Positions 1 through 6,600 of a DNA stretch of 10,660 nucleotides are shown piece by piece. Each line of letters starts with the position of its first letter. Position 1 is the stretch's first letter. Position numbers and translations under genes: made by a program. Source of the DNA: Candidatus Gerdarchaeota archaeon. Lineage in GTDB: Archaea; Asgardarchaeota; Heimdallarchaeia; JABLTI01. Below the pieces are notes generated by a model. That model was not told where the DNA came from. It ran no database searches and worked only from the letters and a program-made list of their open reading frames with translations. The stretch is taken from NCBI GenBank assembly GCA_016839405.1, contig JAEOUJ010000435.1, positions 1 through 10,660 on the forward strand. Direction: 5' to 3'.

Positions 1-977
1 TACCAAATGCTCTTACAATTGATTTAATACCTTTGCCATTTATTAGAAGTTCTTGGATAGTTTTAGATGCAAATTTAATTGAAATTTTAGATGAAAGAGA
101 AATAAAAGCAGTAATAGTTCATGAATTGGGTCATGTTAAACATATAGATGGATTAATTAATCTTTTTAGGTATGGAATGAATTATTTTGTGTTCATTGCA
201 TATTCTCTGCGTCTATTACAAATGATTGATATACTAATTACTGATAGACCTCCTGATGCTTTAACTATCACCTTGCGAATTGGATTTATTTTATTTGTTT
301 TACTTGTACTATTTGGTTTAACCTTATTAAATAGAATTATAATGAATTATTCAAGACGTCAAGCTGAATTAATGGCTGATTATTTTTCAGCTAAAAAAAT
401 AGGAAGAAATCACATAATTAATGCTTTAGTTTTATTAGGTCAAAGATTGGAAGTAGTCTCTGCTTTTGGCACAGAATTTAAATGGTTAGGCAAAAGAGAA
501 AATAGAAATGATGTTACAAGAGAATTTTTGCAAGGAATAAAAGATTTACCTGCTGAAGAACTCTCTAAAGAAATTTCTAGGAAAAATGCATTGCAAATAT
601 ATGTATCTCAAAGATTGAAAAATCTAAAAGAGGATTTATTTGTTCCCATAACAGATGAAGAGATTGAGAAATTAGCTAATGAAGCGTGTGAAAAATTACT
701 TAATAAACGTCAAGAGGAAATAAAAAAGGGATTAATAAAAGACAGGAAATTAAAATCTGAATTGAAAAAATTAACAATTGATTGGTTATCAATTGATGTA
801 GATAAAGATCATTATCTCAAAGATGATGAAATTGATCAATTAATCAAAACAATCATTACTAATCCAAATAAAGAATTATTTGAAATTGAATTATATCAAA
901 GAAGATATGCTTTAGCTAAGGATCACCCAACAATGCGAGATAGAATTTTATTTGTTTATTATTCAATGAAAAAATAG
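1..977 (+). CDS. M48-family (HtpX-like) membrane zinc metalloprotease, 5'-truncated by the window edge
   Basis: The reading frame is open to the left edge. Residues before the TTG at 33 read PNALTIDLIP, matching the PNA motif that precedes the catalytic helix in M48 proteases, so the true start lies outside and the TTG is not a real start. Numbering from the codon at 33: zinc motif HELGH at 30-34, two hydrophobic membrane-type segments at about 49-69 and 79-102, third zinc ligand in AELMAD (E112, D116), and the family's C-terminal HPTMRDRI at 298-305. The family cleaves membrane or misfolded proteins at the membrane. What is odd is the length of the stretch between AELMAD and HPTMRDRI, about 180 residues, mostly charged and helical. 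It includes an EF-hand-like loop at 255-266 (nt 795-830). The family call is secure; substrate is unknown. Confidence 0.9.
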   Translation, partial: PNALTIDLIPLPFIRSSWIVLDANLIEILDEREIKAVIVHELGHVKHIDGLINLFRYGMNYFVFIAYSLRLLQMIDILITDRPPDALTITLRIGFILFVLLVLFGLTLLNRIIMNYSRRQAELMADYFSAKKIGRNHIINALVLLGQRLEVVSAFGTEFKWLGKRENRNDVTREFLQGIKDLPAEELSKEISRKNALQIYVSQRLKNLKEDLFVPITDEEIEKLANEACEKLLNKRQEEIKKGLIKDRKLKSELKKLTIDWLSIDVDKDHYLKDDEIDQLIKTIITNPNKELFEIELYQRRYALAKDHPTMRDRILFVYYSMKK

Positions 978-1093
978 ACAAGAATATATTTTAGAATACT
1001 TTCAGTTCACTCTTAATATTTTGAATATAAGATATATTTAGTAATTATATAGTAGAATTTATTACGAAACCTCATTTGATTTTGGTGTTTAAA

Positions 1094-1297
1094 ATGGCTA
1101 GCAAAATAGAACTAAAAGAACCTCCAAGGTATGATTTATCATTAGAAATAATCGAAATCGACTCATTGAATTACTGTTCTGATTGTATTTATCATTGGTG
1201 CTCCAAGCGATCCAAAGTAATTTTTTGCTCTATGAAAACTAAAGGATTATTTGAATGTAAAAGTTGTATGTTAAAATTGATTAAACAATATAGTTAG
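1094..1297 (+). CDS. Small six-cysteine protein, probable metal-binding, function unknown
   Basis: A 67-aa protein from ATG 1094, chosen because GGTG lies 6 nt upstream (1084-1087); the frame extends to TTG 1076 without a better site. The N-terminal 26 residues are polar with no signal peptide or membrane segment. The rest is cysteine-rich: C28, C31, C36, C45, C55 and C58, plus H34, giving CxxC-x4-C-x8-C-x9-CxxC. Two CxxC pairs with intervening cysteines suggest a structural zinc site or possibly an Fe-S site (inference). I do not recognise a named family. It stands alone on the + strand, 116 bp after the M48 gene and 132 bp before the next gene. Short length leaves some doubt that it is a gene, but the ordered cysteine spacing and the ribosome site argue for it. 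Confidence 0.6.
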   Translation: MASKIELKEPPRYDLSLEIIEIDSLNYCSDCIYHWCSKRSKVIFCSMKTKGLFECKSCMLKLIKQYS

Positions 1298-1418
1298 TAA
1301 TAGTTAGCATAACATTTTCCGAATTTTTTCTAAAACTTAAAAGACAAATTTTGGATATATGTTGAATTCAAAAAAGATTTAATATTGAAAGTAAAATAAA
1401 TTTAAGGAATAGAGTAAT

Positions 1419-1422
1419 GGAG
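1419..1422 (+). promoter_or_regulatory. Shine-Dalgarno site fixing the TTG start of the 140-aa protein
   Basis: GGAG 7 nt before TTG 1430. The nearby ATG at 1417 is in another frame, so this site identifies the non-ATG start. Confidence 0.55.
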
Positions 1423-1429
1423 ATTCAAT

Positions 1430-1852
1430 TTGGATTTAACAGTACAATTTTACTATTGGCATGAAGTAATGGGTCCATTACAAATCTTTGCTGATGGTAA
1501 TCTAAAAATTTCGGAAGAAAGTTTACTAATACTTCTAAGCTCAATAGAACCATATTCTGTAACGACAGAATCCTCAATACTTGGGCCTACATATATTGAA
1601 AATGAAGTAATTGTTACTTATAATAGATGTGTTTGTAACCCAGATGCTCAAGATGAAAGGCTAAGATTAATGGGTTCAGATACTTGGGTGATTATTTCTT
1701 GTTCAAAAGATTATGAATTAATTCTTCTAAGTAAAATTGAAATAGTAAAAATGATTTTAGACATTGAATTTTCTACAATCGATGAATTAAATCAATTGGA
1801 CTCAAATGTAGGAAAAAAAGCTACCTTTGCTATAAAGAAAGTTTATGATTAA
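1430..1852 (+). CDS. Uncharacterised 140-aa protein, possibly longin/roadblock-like fold
   Basis: TTG start at 1430 is supported by GGAG at 1419-1422, 7 nt upstream, and by an in-frame stop at 1415 that rules out a longer protein. The N-terminus runs as a beta strand (LTVQFYYW), a turn with GP, and a second strand (LQIFADG), then a helix around residues 28-40, further strands through about 95, and a long C-terminal helix around 96-110. A strand-turn-strand with Gly-Pro followed by a helix recalls longin and roadblock domains, which act as small-GTPase partners and are abundant in Asgard archaea. That is an inference from pattern only; no diagnostic motif is present. No signal peptide or membrane segment. 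A Ras-like GTPase is encoded about 3 kb away on the other strand. Confidence 0.65.
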   Translation: MDLTVQFYYWHEVMGPLQIFADGNLKISEESLLILLSSIEPYSVTTESSILGPTYIENEVIVTYNRCVCNPDAQDERLRLMGSDTWVIISCSKDYELILLSKIEIVKMILDIEFSTIDELNQLDSNVGKKATFAIKKVYD

Positions 1853-1902
1853 TTCATCTAATTGATATTTAATTCGTTCAGAGTTATCATAATAAATATA
1901 AT

Positions 1903-1920
1903 ATTCAATTTAAATTGAAT
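1903..1920. repeat. Perfect 18-bp palindrome upstream of tldD
   Basis: ATTCAATTTAAATTGAAT reads identically on both strands with no spacer. It lies 51 bp after the stop of the 140-aa gene and 122 bp before tldD. Being all A/T apart from one C and one G per strand, it is a poor terminator hairpin. A dimeric regulator's operator, or a TATA-containing promoter core, is more plausible (inference). Confidence 0.5.
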
Positions 1921-2022
1921 AACCATAAGCTACATATTATCAAGCAAGATTAAATCAGATTATTCTGGTCATAATTTACCAATTGTTAGATAATATGTGA
2001 CCATATAGCTTGTTAATGATAA

Positions 2023-2040
2023 ATCTTTCAAATGAAAGAT
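2023..2040. repeat. 18-bp inverted repeat abutting the tldD ribosome binding site
   Basis: ATCTTTCA, two bases AA, then TGAAAGAT: eight-base perfect arms. It ends one base before the AGGTGA ribosome site at 2041-2046. In RNA it could form a 7-bp stem with a four-base loop directly against the ribosome site; as DNA it could be an operator. Either would control tldD-tldE (inference). Confidence 0.5.
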
Positions 2041-2046
2041 AGGTGA
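2041..2046 (+). promoter_or_regulatory. Shine-Dalgarno AGGTGA bearing on the tldD start
   Basis: AGGTGA lies 5 nt before TTG 2052, and the same AGGTGA lies 4 nt before the ATG of the TatD gene in this window. It overlaps the alternative GTG at 2043, so TTG 2052 may be the real start, shortening TldD by three residues. Confidence 0.5.
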
Positions 2047-3479
2047 AGAAATTGTTTGATAAACTTCGATATGGAATAGATATTGGCGAAAAAATTGGTG
2101 CTGATTATATCGAAGCTCGCTATGACGATATGCAATTAAGAACTCTTATAAAAGAGAACCTGAAAATCAAAGAAACTAACATTAATCGAAGAAGGGGAAT
2201 TGGAGTAACTGCTTATTTCAAAGGTGTTTCTGGTTATTCTTATACTGCTAGTTTAGATAAAAAGGATATTAAAGCATGCGTTCAAAATGCTTTTGGCATA
2301 GCTAAAGCTTCAGCAGATATAGCAAGCATCAAACTTGATTTCAAAAATAGGGATAAAACAGTAAAAGTCCACGATTTGAAACTTGATGTAAAAAAGCATC
2401 CAAAAGATATAGAATTATCATATAAATTAGATCTTTTAGAGCGAATAGAGAAAGCAGCAATAGCTGATGCAGACTGGGTGAAGTCATCGAGAGCATTGTA
2501 TGGAGAATTCTATGGTGAAAAATATTTCATGAATAGTGAGGGAGATGAAATTTCTTGGCAACCATTAATTGTACATTTAACAACAAGTGTAACAGCATCA
2601 CATAATACTTTAGATACACTTGTAAGAGGAACAGATGGAATAGGTGGATCAAAAGGATTAGAAATATTTGATACAAAAGAATTCAATCCTGAATTCATGG
2701 GTAAAAATGCAAATGATTGGGCAAATGAACAAAGAGATTCAAAAGCTGCACCTGCTGGAAAATTCAGAGCACTTAGTGATAATATACTTGGAGGAGTATT
2801 AGCTCATGAAAGCTTTGGGCATTGTTCGGAAGCCGATTTTATTTTAACTAATAGTTCTGTTTTAAAAGATAAATTGAATACTAGAATAGGAACTGAACAT
2901 GTGAATATTATTGATGAAGGAACACCAGATCAGGAATATGAAGGTTTTTGGTTGCCTTATGATGATCAAGGAACTAAAACTGAAAAAACGGTTTTAGTAG
3001 AAAATGGTATCCTTAAAAAATTCTTGCAAAATCGAGCTTCTGCTAAAATGTTAAAATTAAGACCAACTGGAAATGCAAGAGCAATTCATTATCGCTTTAG
3101 TCCTATACCACGTATGAGAAATACCTATTTTGCACCTGGAGATTTAACAGAAGAAGAAGCAATTGAACAATTAAAAGAAGGAATATATGCTATCCAAACT
3201 TCTGGTGGACAAGTTAATCCAACATTGGGAACTTTTCTATTCAAAGCAATCAGAGGTTATTGGGTGGAAAATGGTGAAATCAAATATCCAATTAAAGATG
3301 TAACAATAAAAGGAGAAATTCTTGATTTACTCAATAATGTTGAGGGTCTAACAAAGGATTTGATAATTAGAAGTAGCTACTTTGGCGGTTGTGGTAAAGG
3401 TGAACAATATCCATTACCGTGTGGTCTTGGTTCAGCGAAAATTCTATTTTCAGAAGCAATGTTTGGAGGAGAAGAATAA
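2043..3479 (+). CDS. tldD: TldD-family zinc metalloprotease
   Basis: Catalytic subunit of the TldD/TldE heteromeric protease, which cleaves unfolded peptides inside the cell and in some bacteria matures ribosomally made peptides (known for the family). The 478-aa length is normal. The active site is visible as HExxxH in HESFGHCSEADF (H255, E256, H260), and the third zinc ligand as the cysteine of GGCGKGEQ (C450). Other family signatures are GFWLPYDDQGT, PIPRMRNTYFAPGD and a substrate-strand region near the C-terminus. No signal peptide, so cytosolic. GTG 2043 is the earliest start (stop at 2040), but AGGTGA before TTG 2052 may favour the latter. Its TAA overlaps the ATG of tldE by one base, so the two are co-translated. 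The leader carries two dyad elements. Confidence 0.95.
   Translation: MKKLFDKLRYGIDIGEKIGADYIEARYDDMQLRTLIKENLKIKETNINRRRGIGVTAYFKGVSGYSYTASLDKKDIKACVQNAFGIAKASADIASIKLDFKNRDKTVKVHDLKLDVKKHPKDIELSYKLDLLERIEKAAIADADWVKSSRALYGEFYGEKYFMNSEGDEISWQPLIVHLTTSVTASHNTLDTLVRGTDGIGGSKGLEIFDTKEFNPEFMGKNANDWANEQRDSKAAPAGKFRALSDNILGGVLAHESFGHCSEADFILTNSSVLKDKLNTRIGTEHVNIIDEGTPDQEYEGFWLPYDDQGTKTEKTVLVENGILKKFLQNRASAKMLKLRPTGNARAIHYRFSPIPRMRNTYFAPGDLTEEEAIEQLKEGIYAIQTSGGQVNPTLGTFLFKAIRGYWVENGEIKYPIKDVTIKGEILDLLNNVEGLTKDLIIRSSYFGGCGKGEQYPLPCGLGSAKILFSEAMFGGEE
3465..3469 (+). promoter_or_regulatory. Shine-Dalgarno GGAGG for tldE, inside the tldD 3' end
   Basis: GGAGG 9 nt upstream of ATG 3479, within the last codons of tldD. 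It fixes the tldE start and shows translational coupling; the frame is open further upstream but those codons overlap tldD and lack a site. Confidence 0.7.
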
Positions 3480-4840
3480 TGAAATTTGATACGTTAAAAG
3501 ATGAATTATTAGCTTTAGCCGATACTGGACTAAAATATGCAAAAAATCAAGGTGCTGATCATGCAGAGATATATGTTAGTAGTCAGAACAACATAAAAGT
3601 TACCAATCAAATGGGTATAATCGATGCTCGAGATGGTTTGAATGAAGGCATTGGTGTATCTGTTGCTCTTGGTAAGAAAATTGGTTTTGCAGCTATGAGT
3701 AGTCTTACTGATAAGGCAATGAAATATGCTGTAACTGAAGCTATTACACTAGCAAAATCTGTAACTCAGGAAAATGTTGATTTTGTATCCTATCCAGCAA
3801 AACAAAAACCAGCAAAAGACGGTATTATTGACAATAAAATTGTTTCGATATCAACTGAAGATATAGTCAATATGACAAATGAAATTTTCAATGATGCAAA
3901 AAATTTCGATAAGAGAATCGTTTCTGCTTCAGCAAATACTCAAACCTTTTATGGCGGTCATGCAGTTGCTAATTCTGAAGGAATTTCAGCTGCTTCTAAA
4001 GCAACTGGTATTGTTATAATAGGTAATGTTACTGCTATGGAAGATTCACAACGAAAGAGTTCTTTTGATTTTTCAGTTACTCGAACTATTCCTAAAGAAA
4101 TAACAATTGGATCTAATTGCGCTGAAAAAGCTATTAAATTATTTAATTCAAAACCATTAAATCACACTGGAGTACTACCTACAGTTTGGAATCAATTAAT
4201 AATGAGCAATTTCTGGCAAATATCTCTTATACAATCTATCAATGGACGACAAGTTGTGGAGAAAAACAGTTATTTCATGGATAAATTAGGAGATCAAGTT
4301 GGCATTAAAGAATTAAAAATTACAGATGATGGTCAACTCCCTGAAGGTGTAAACACAGGAGAAATTGATGATGAAGGTGTTCCTCGTAGGACTACAAAAA
4401 TAGTTGAAAATGGTGTTTTACGATCTTTCCTCTATGACAATTATTATGGACGATTAGGAAAAGCAGAAAGTACAGGAAATGCCTCTAGAGGACAATCATA
4501 TGAAAGCACTCCCGGAATTTCCCCAACGACTATTGTAATTCAACCTGGTTCAAAAACTCAAGAAGAGCTAATTGCTGAAATAGATAAAGGCATCTTTGTC
4601 ACTGATAATGTAATGGGTTTAGGCCATTCTAACTTAATTTCAGGCGATTTTTCAGTTGTAGCAACTAATGCTTATTTAATTGAAAAAGGTGAAATTGCTT
4701 ATCCATTAGATTCAATTCAAATTGCTGGAAATCTATACAAGAGTTATAAAGATATAACACACATTGGATCAGACTCTAAATTGTTGCCATCTGTAAAAAC
4801 TCCATCTATAATGTTTGATGGTTTTACAATCAATGGTTAA
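3479..4840 (+). CDS. tldE: TldE/PmbA-family partner of TldD
   Basis: A 453-aa PmbA-type protein, the non-catalytic half of the TldD/TldE protease. It shares the family architecture with its neighbour but lacks HExxxH: the equivalent region reads as a helix around LIMSNFWQISL followed by SINGRQVVEKNSYF. Family signatures are EIDDEGVPRRTT, the ENGVLRSFLYDNYY segment and STGNASRG. In the known complex this subunit helps form a closed chamber around the zinc site of TldD. The start is ATG 3479, overlapping the tldD TAA by one base (TAATG) with GGAGG upstream. The gene is the last of its operon, followed at once by a hairpin and T-run. No signal peptide or membrane segment. Confidence 0.94.
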   Translation: MKFDTLKDELLALADTGLKYAKNQGADHAEIYVSSQNNIKVTNQMGIIDARDGLNEGIGVSVALGKKIGFAAMSSLTDKAMKYAVTEAITLAKSVTQENVDFVSYPAKQKPAKDGIIDNKIVSISTEDIVNMTNEIFNDAKNFDKRIVSASANTQTFYGGHAVANSEGISAASKATGIVIIGNVTAMEDSQRKSSFDFSVTRTIPKEITIGSNCAEKAIKLFNSKPLNHTGVLPTVWNQLIMSNFWQISLIQSINGRQVVEKNSYFMDKLGDQVGIKELKITDDGQLPEGVNTGEIDDEGVPRRTTKIVENGVLRSFLYDNYYGRLGKAESTGNASRGQSYESTPGISPTTIVIQPGSKTQEELIAEIDKGIFVTDNVMGLGHSNLISGDFSVVATNAYLIEKGEIAYPLDSIQIAGNLYKSYKDITHIGSDSKLLPSVKTPSIMFDGFTING

Positions 4841-4842
4841 AA

Positions 4843-4878
4843 TTACTTGGGTTATCCCAAGTAAAAATTTCTTTTTTT
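4843..4878 (+). terminator. Hairpin plus T-tract between convergent tldE and GTPase genes
   Basis: TTACTTGGG, loop TTAT, CCCAAGTAA: a perfect 9-bp stem (4843-4864), followed by TTTCTTTTTTT (4868-4878). It begins 2 bp after the tldE stop. On the other strand the same stem is followed by TTTT, so it may also end the GTPase transcript. Archaea usually need only the T-run; the GC-containing stem in such an AT-rich gap is notable. Confidence 0.7.
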
Positions 4879-4887
4879 AAAAATAAT

Positions 4888-5718
4888 CTATATTTGACTT
4901 GATTCACTATTTAATTCCTCAAGTAATTTTTTATGTTCATTTAGATATTTCATTATAATTTGTTTTAAATAGCTAATATCTGAATGTAAATCACTAATTT
5001 GTAATTTAAGATGACTTAATTCTAGTTCTATTTTTTCTAATCTATCTTCTATTGGTAATTCTTTTCTATCAACTATAGTTTTAATTATTTCTTTCTTAAC
5101 AACTGTTTCTGCTTTTAATTTATTTTGAACATCTTTTGTAAATTTAGCAATTTTAGGATTATTTTTACTAGCAGTGTCTAGAAGTTTTTCAGTTATTTTT
5201 TTGAAAAGTAAATCGATATTTTCACCAGTTAATGCACTTGTGTAAATATGCAAAATTCCATGACCCATTTGTCTTGATAAATCCTGCAAAAACGTTTTCA
5301 ATAATTGATCATTTGATTCTTTTTGAAATTTTAAATCGATTTTATTACCAACAACAACAAAAGTATCAAGAGTTCCATCATTATTTTGTTTTGCCTCTTT
5401 TACCCATTTTGGAAGATTTTCTAATGTTTCATTATTCGTAATATCATAAACTAAAACTGCTGCTTGAATACCAGCATAAAAAGAAGAACGAACTTTGTCA
5501 AATTTAGGTTGACCAGCTAAATCAAAAATTTGATATTGCACTGATAAATCCTTAGTTAAATTCAATCTTTTAGTAGCAAAATCAGCTCCAATAGTGTAGA
5601 TGTATTCTTTTTGAGTAGTTTCTCCAAGATATTTCCTTCGTATACTAGTTTTACCTACTGCTGGATCTCCTATAATTACAATTTTCCAAATGAGTCTCGG
5701 CACTATTATCAATTCCAA
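4888..5718 (-). CDS. Ras/Rab-like small GTPase with C-terminal coiled-coil extension
   Basis: A 276-aa GTP-binding switch. All G motifs are present: G1 GDPAVGKTS (17-25), G2 T42 in YTIGADF, G3 DLAGQ (66-70) with the glutamine equivalent to Ras Q61, G4 NKID (125-128), G5 TSAL (160-163). G1, the YTIGADF segment and the order of elements resemble Rab/Ras proteins; DLAGQ replaces Rab WDTAGQ. The G domain ends near 182. A charged linker follows, then about 60 residues (217-276) with heptad-like leucine/isoleucine spacing, predicted coiled coil. No C-terminal cysteine exists, so no prenyl anchor. TTG 5718 is the start, 1 bp after the upstream coiled-coil gene; GTG at codon 6 is an alternative and neither has a strong ribosome site, consistent with coupling. 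Effector, GAP and GEF are unknown. Confidence 0.93.
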   Translation of the reverse strand: MELIIVPRLIWKIVIIGDPAVGKTSIRRKYLGETTQKEYIYTIGADFATKRLNLTKDLSVQYQIFDLAGQPKFDKVRSSFYAGIQAAVLVYDITNNETLENLPKWVKEAKQNNDGTLDTFVVVGNKIDLKFQKESNDQLLKTFLQDLSRQMGHGILHIYTSALTGENIDLLFKKITEKLLDTASKNNPKIAKFTKDVQNKLKAETVVKKEIIKTIVDRKELPIEDRLEKIELELSHLKLQISDLHSDISYLKQIIMKYLNEHKKLLEELNSESSQI

Positions 5719-5719
5719 T

Positions 5720-6511
5720 TTAATTAATATTTAATAAACCTTTAATTTCCTTTATTTTTTCATCTTTATGATTGCTTTCTTCCTGTAATTTATTTATCAT
5801 TTCTTTTTGTTCTCTTACAGTTTCATTAAGTTGTTGCAGTTTTTCACTTACTTGTCGTAATAGATTTGTTCGTTCCTCTATATGATGCTTAAGTTGTTGA
5901 ATTATTTCATCTTTTGAAAGATTATCAGAAATTATTATTCCATCATATTCATAATGATCGGAAGAAGGTTTTTGATCTGTTTGTTCATTTAGTTGCTTCT
6001 CAAGTATTTTTATTTTATTTGTTAGTACATTGATCGTTTCCTCTTTTTCATCTAGTTCATTTTGTTTTTGCATAATCTTCTCTTGAAAGCTTTTTCCAAG
6101 CATTTGTTGAACTTCAATATTTTCTTTTTCTTTCTTTCCAGTTAATGATCTTAATCTTTGAAAATCACGGTCTCTTATCATTAATTCTTGTTCTAGATTA
6201 GATCGTTCTAAATCAAAGGCTCGTAATTTTGAATCTAATTCCTCAAATCTTTTCAATAATGCTTCGGTAGATTTTGGATCAAGTTCTTCTATTTCTTCTC
6301 CCCTATGTCTTGAAAGTTCTTTGTACCATTCATAAAGTATATCTTGCATTAAAGGATGCATATTTTGCCAATTAGTAACAATAACTACCCATAAATGCGA
6401 ACCTGGTATATCTGGATTAATCCTTTCAGAAGGAGGTTTAATACTATCTGGATTTCGCCTTTTATATTGAGGTATTGAATCCCACAATGATTTTTTTTCT
6501 AAAGAATTCAT
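5720..6511 (-). CDS. Long coiled-coil protein co-transcribed with the GTPase, function unknown
   Basis: A 263-aa protein with no recognised family. Residues 1-75 look folded: a proline-rich basic stretch (13-37), a hydrophobic strand HLWVVIVTNW (39-48), and a helix MQDILYEWYKEL (55-66). Two long coiled coils follow, about 78-177 and 198-258, dense in E/K/Q with regular leucines, separated by a short acidic linker with DHYEYDG. No membrane segment, no signal peptide, no cysteine. ATG 6511 has GGTGG 4 nt upstream. Its stop is 1 bp from the GTPase start, so the two proteins are likely made together. By analogy with GTPase effectors and tethers the two may interact through their coiled coils (inference); a structural or DNA-associated role cannot be excluded. 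Confidence 0.85.
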   Translation of the reverse strand: MNSLEKKSLWDSIPQYKRRNPDSIKPPSERINPDIPGSHLWVVIVTNWQNMHPLMQDILYEWYKELSRHRGEEIEELDPKSTEALLKRFEELDSKLRAFDLERSNLEQELMIRDRDFQRLRSLTGKKEKENIEVQQMLGKSFQEKIMQKQNELDEKEETINVLTNKIKILEKQLNEQTDQKPSSDHYEYDGIIISDNLSKDEIIQQLKHHIEERTNLLRQVSEKLQQLNETVREQKEMINKLQEESNHKDEKIKEIKGLLNIN

Positions 6512-6561
6512 GAAACCACCATTTACTCCTTGCTGGGTGATAATTTATACAATCGAATAAT

Positions 6562-6570
6562 CTTTAAATA
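6562..6570 (-). promoter_or_regulatory. Candidate archaeal TATA box for the coiled-coil/GTPase operon
   Basis: On the minus strand TATTTAAAG, preceded by purines, in the 89-bp gap after the TatD gene. A start of transcription about 25 nt downstream would fall near 6538, leaving a short leader with the GGTGG ribosome site before ATG 6511. Other TATA-like runs exist in this gap. Confidence 0.4.
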
Positions 6571-6600
6571 TTCCTTATTGTATAAAGCAAATTAATCTTA

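Noticed and set aside
33..35. TTG at 33 as the start of the M48 protease
   Set aside because: The frame is open to base 1 and the residues before it (PNALTIDL) belong to a conserved M48 motif, so the gene begins outside the window.
2510..2698. Minus-strand frame inside tldD, and similar plus-strand frames at 5232-5441 and 7336-7554
   Set aside because: All lie antisense to or across well-supported genes, have no ribosome site I can see and no recognisable motif.
3419..3478. TTG at 3419 as the start of tldE
   Set aside because: It would overlap tldD by 60 bp without a ribosome site; ATG 3479 has GGAGG at proper distance and the TAATG coupling.
4888..4910. Prenylation (CaaX-type) tail on the Ras-like GTPase
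   Set aside because: No cysteine occurs near the C-terminus, which ends SESSQI.
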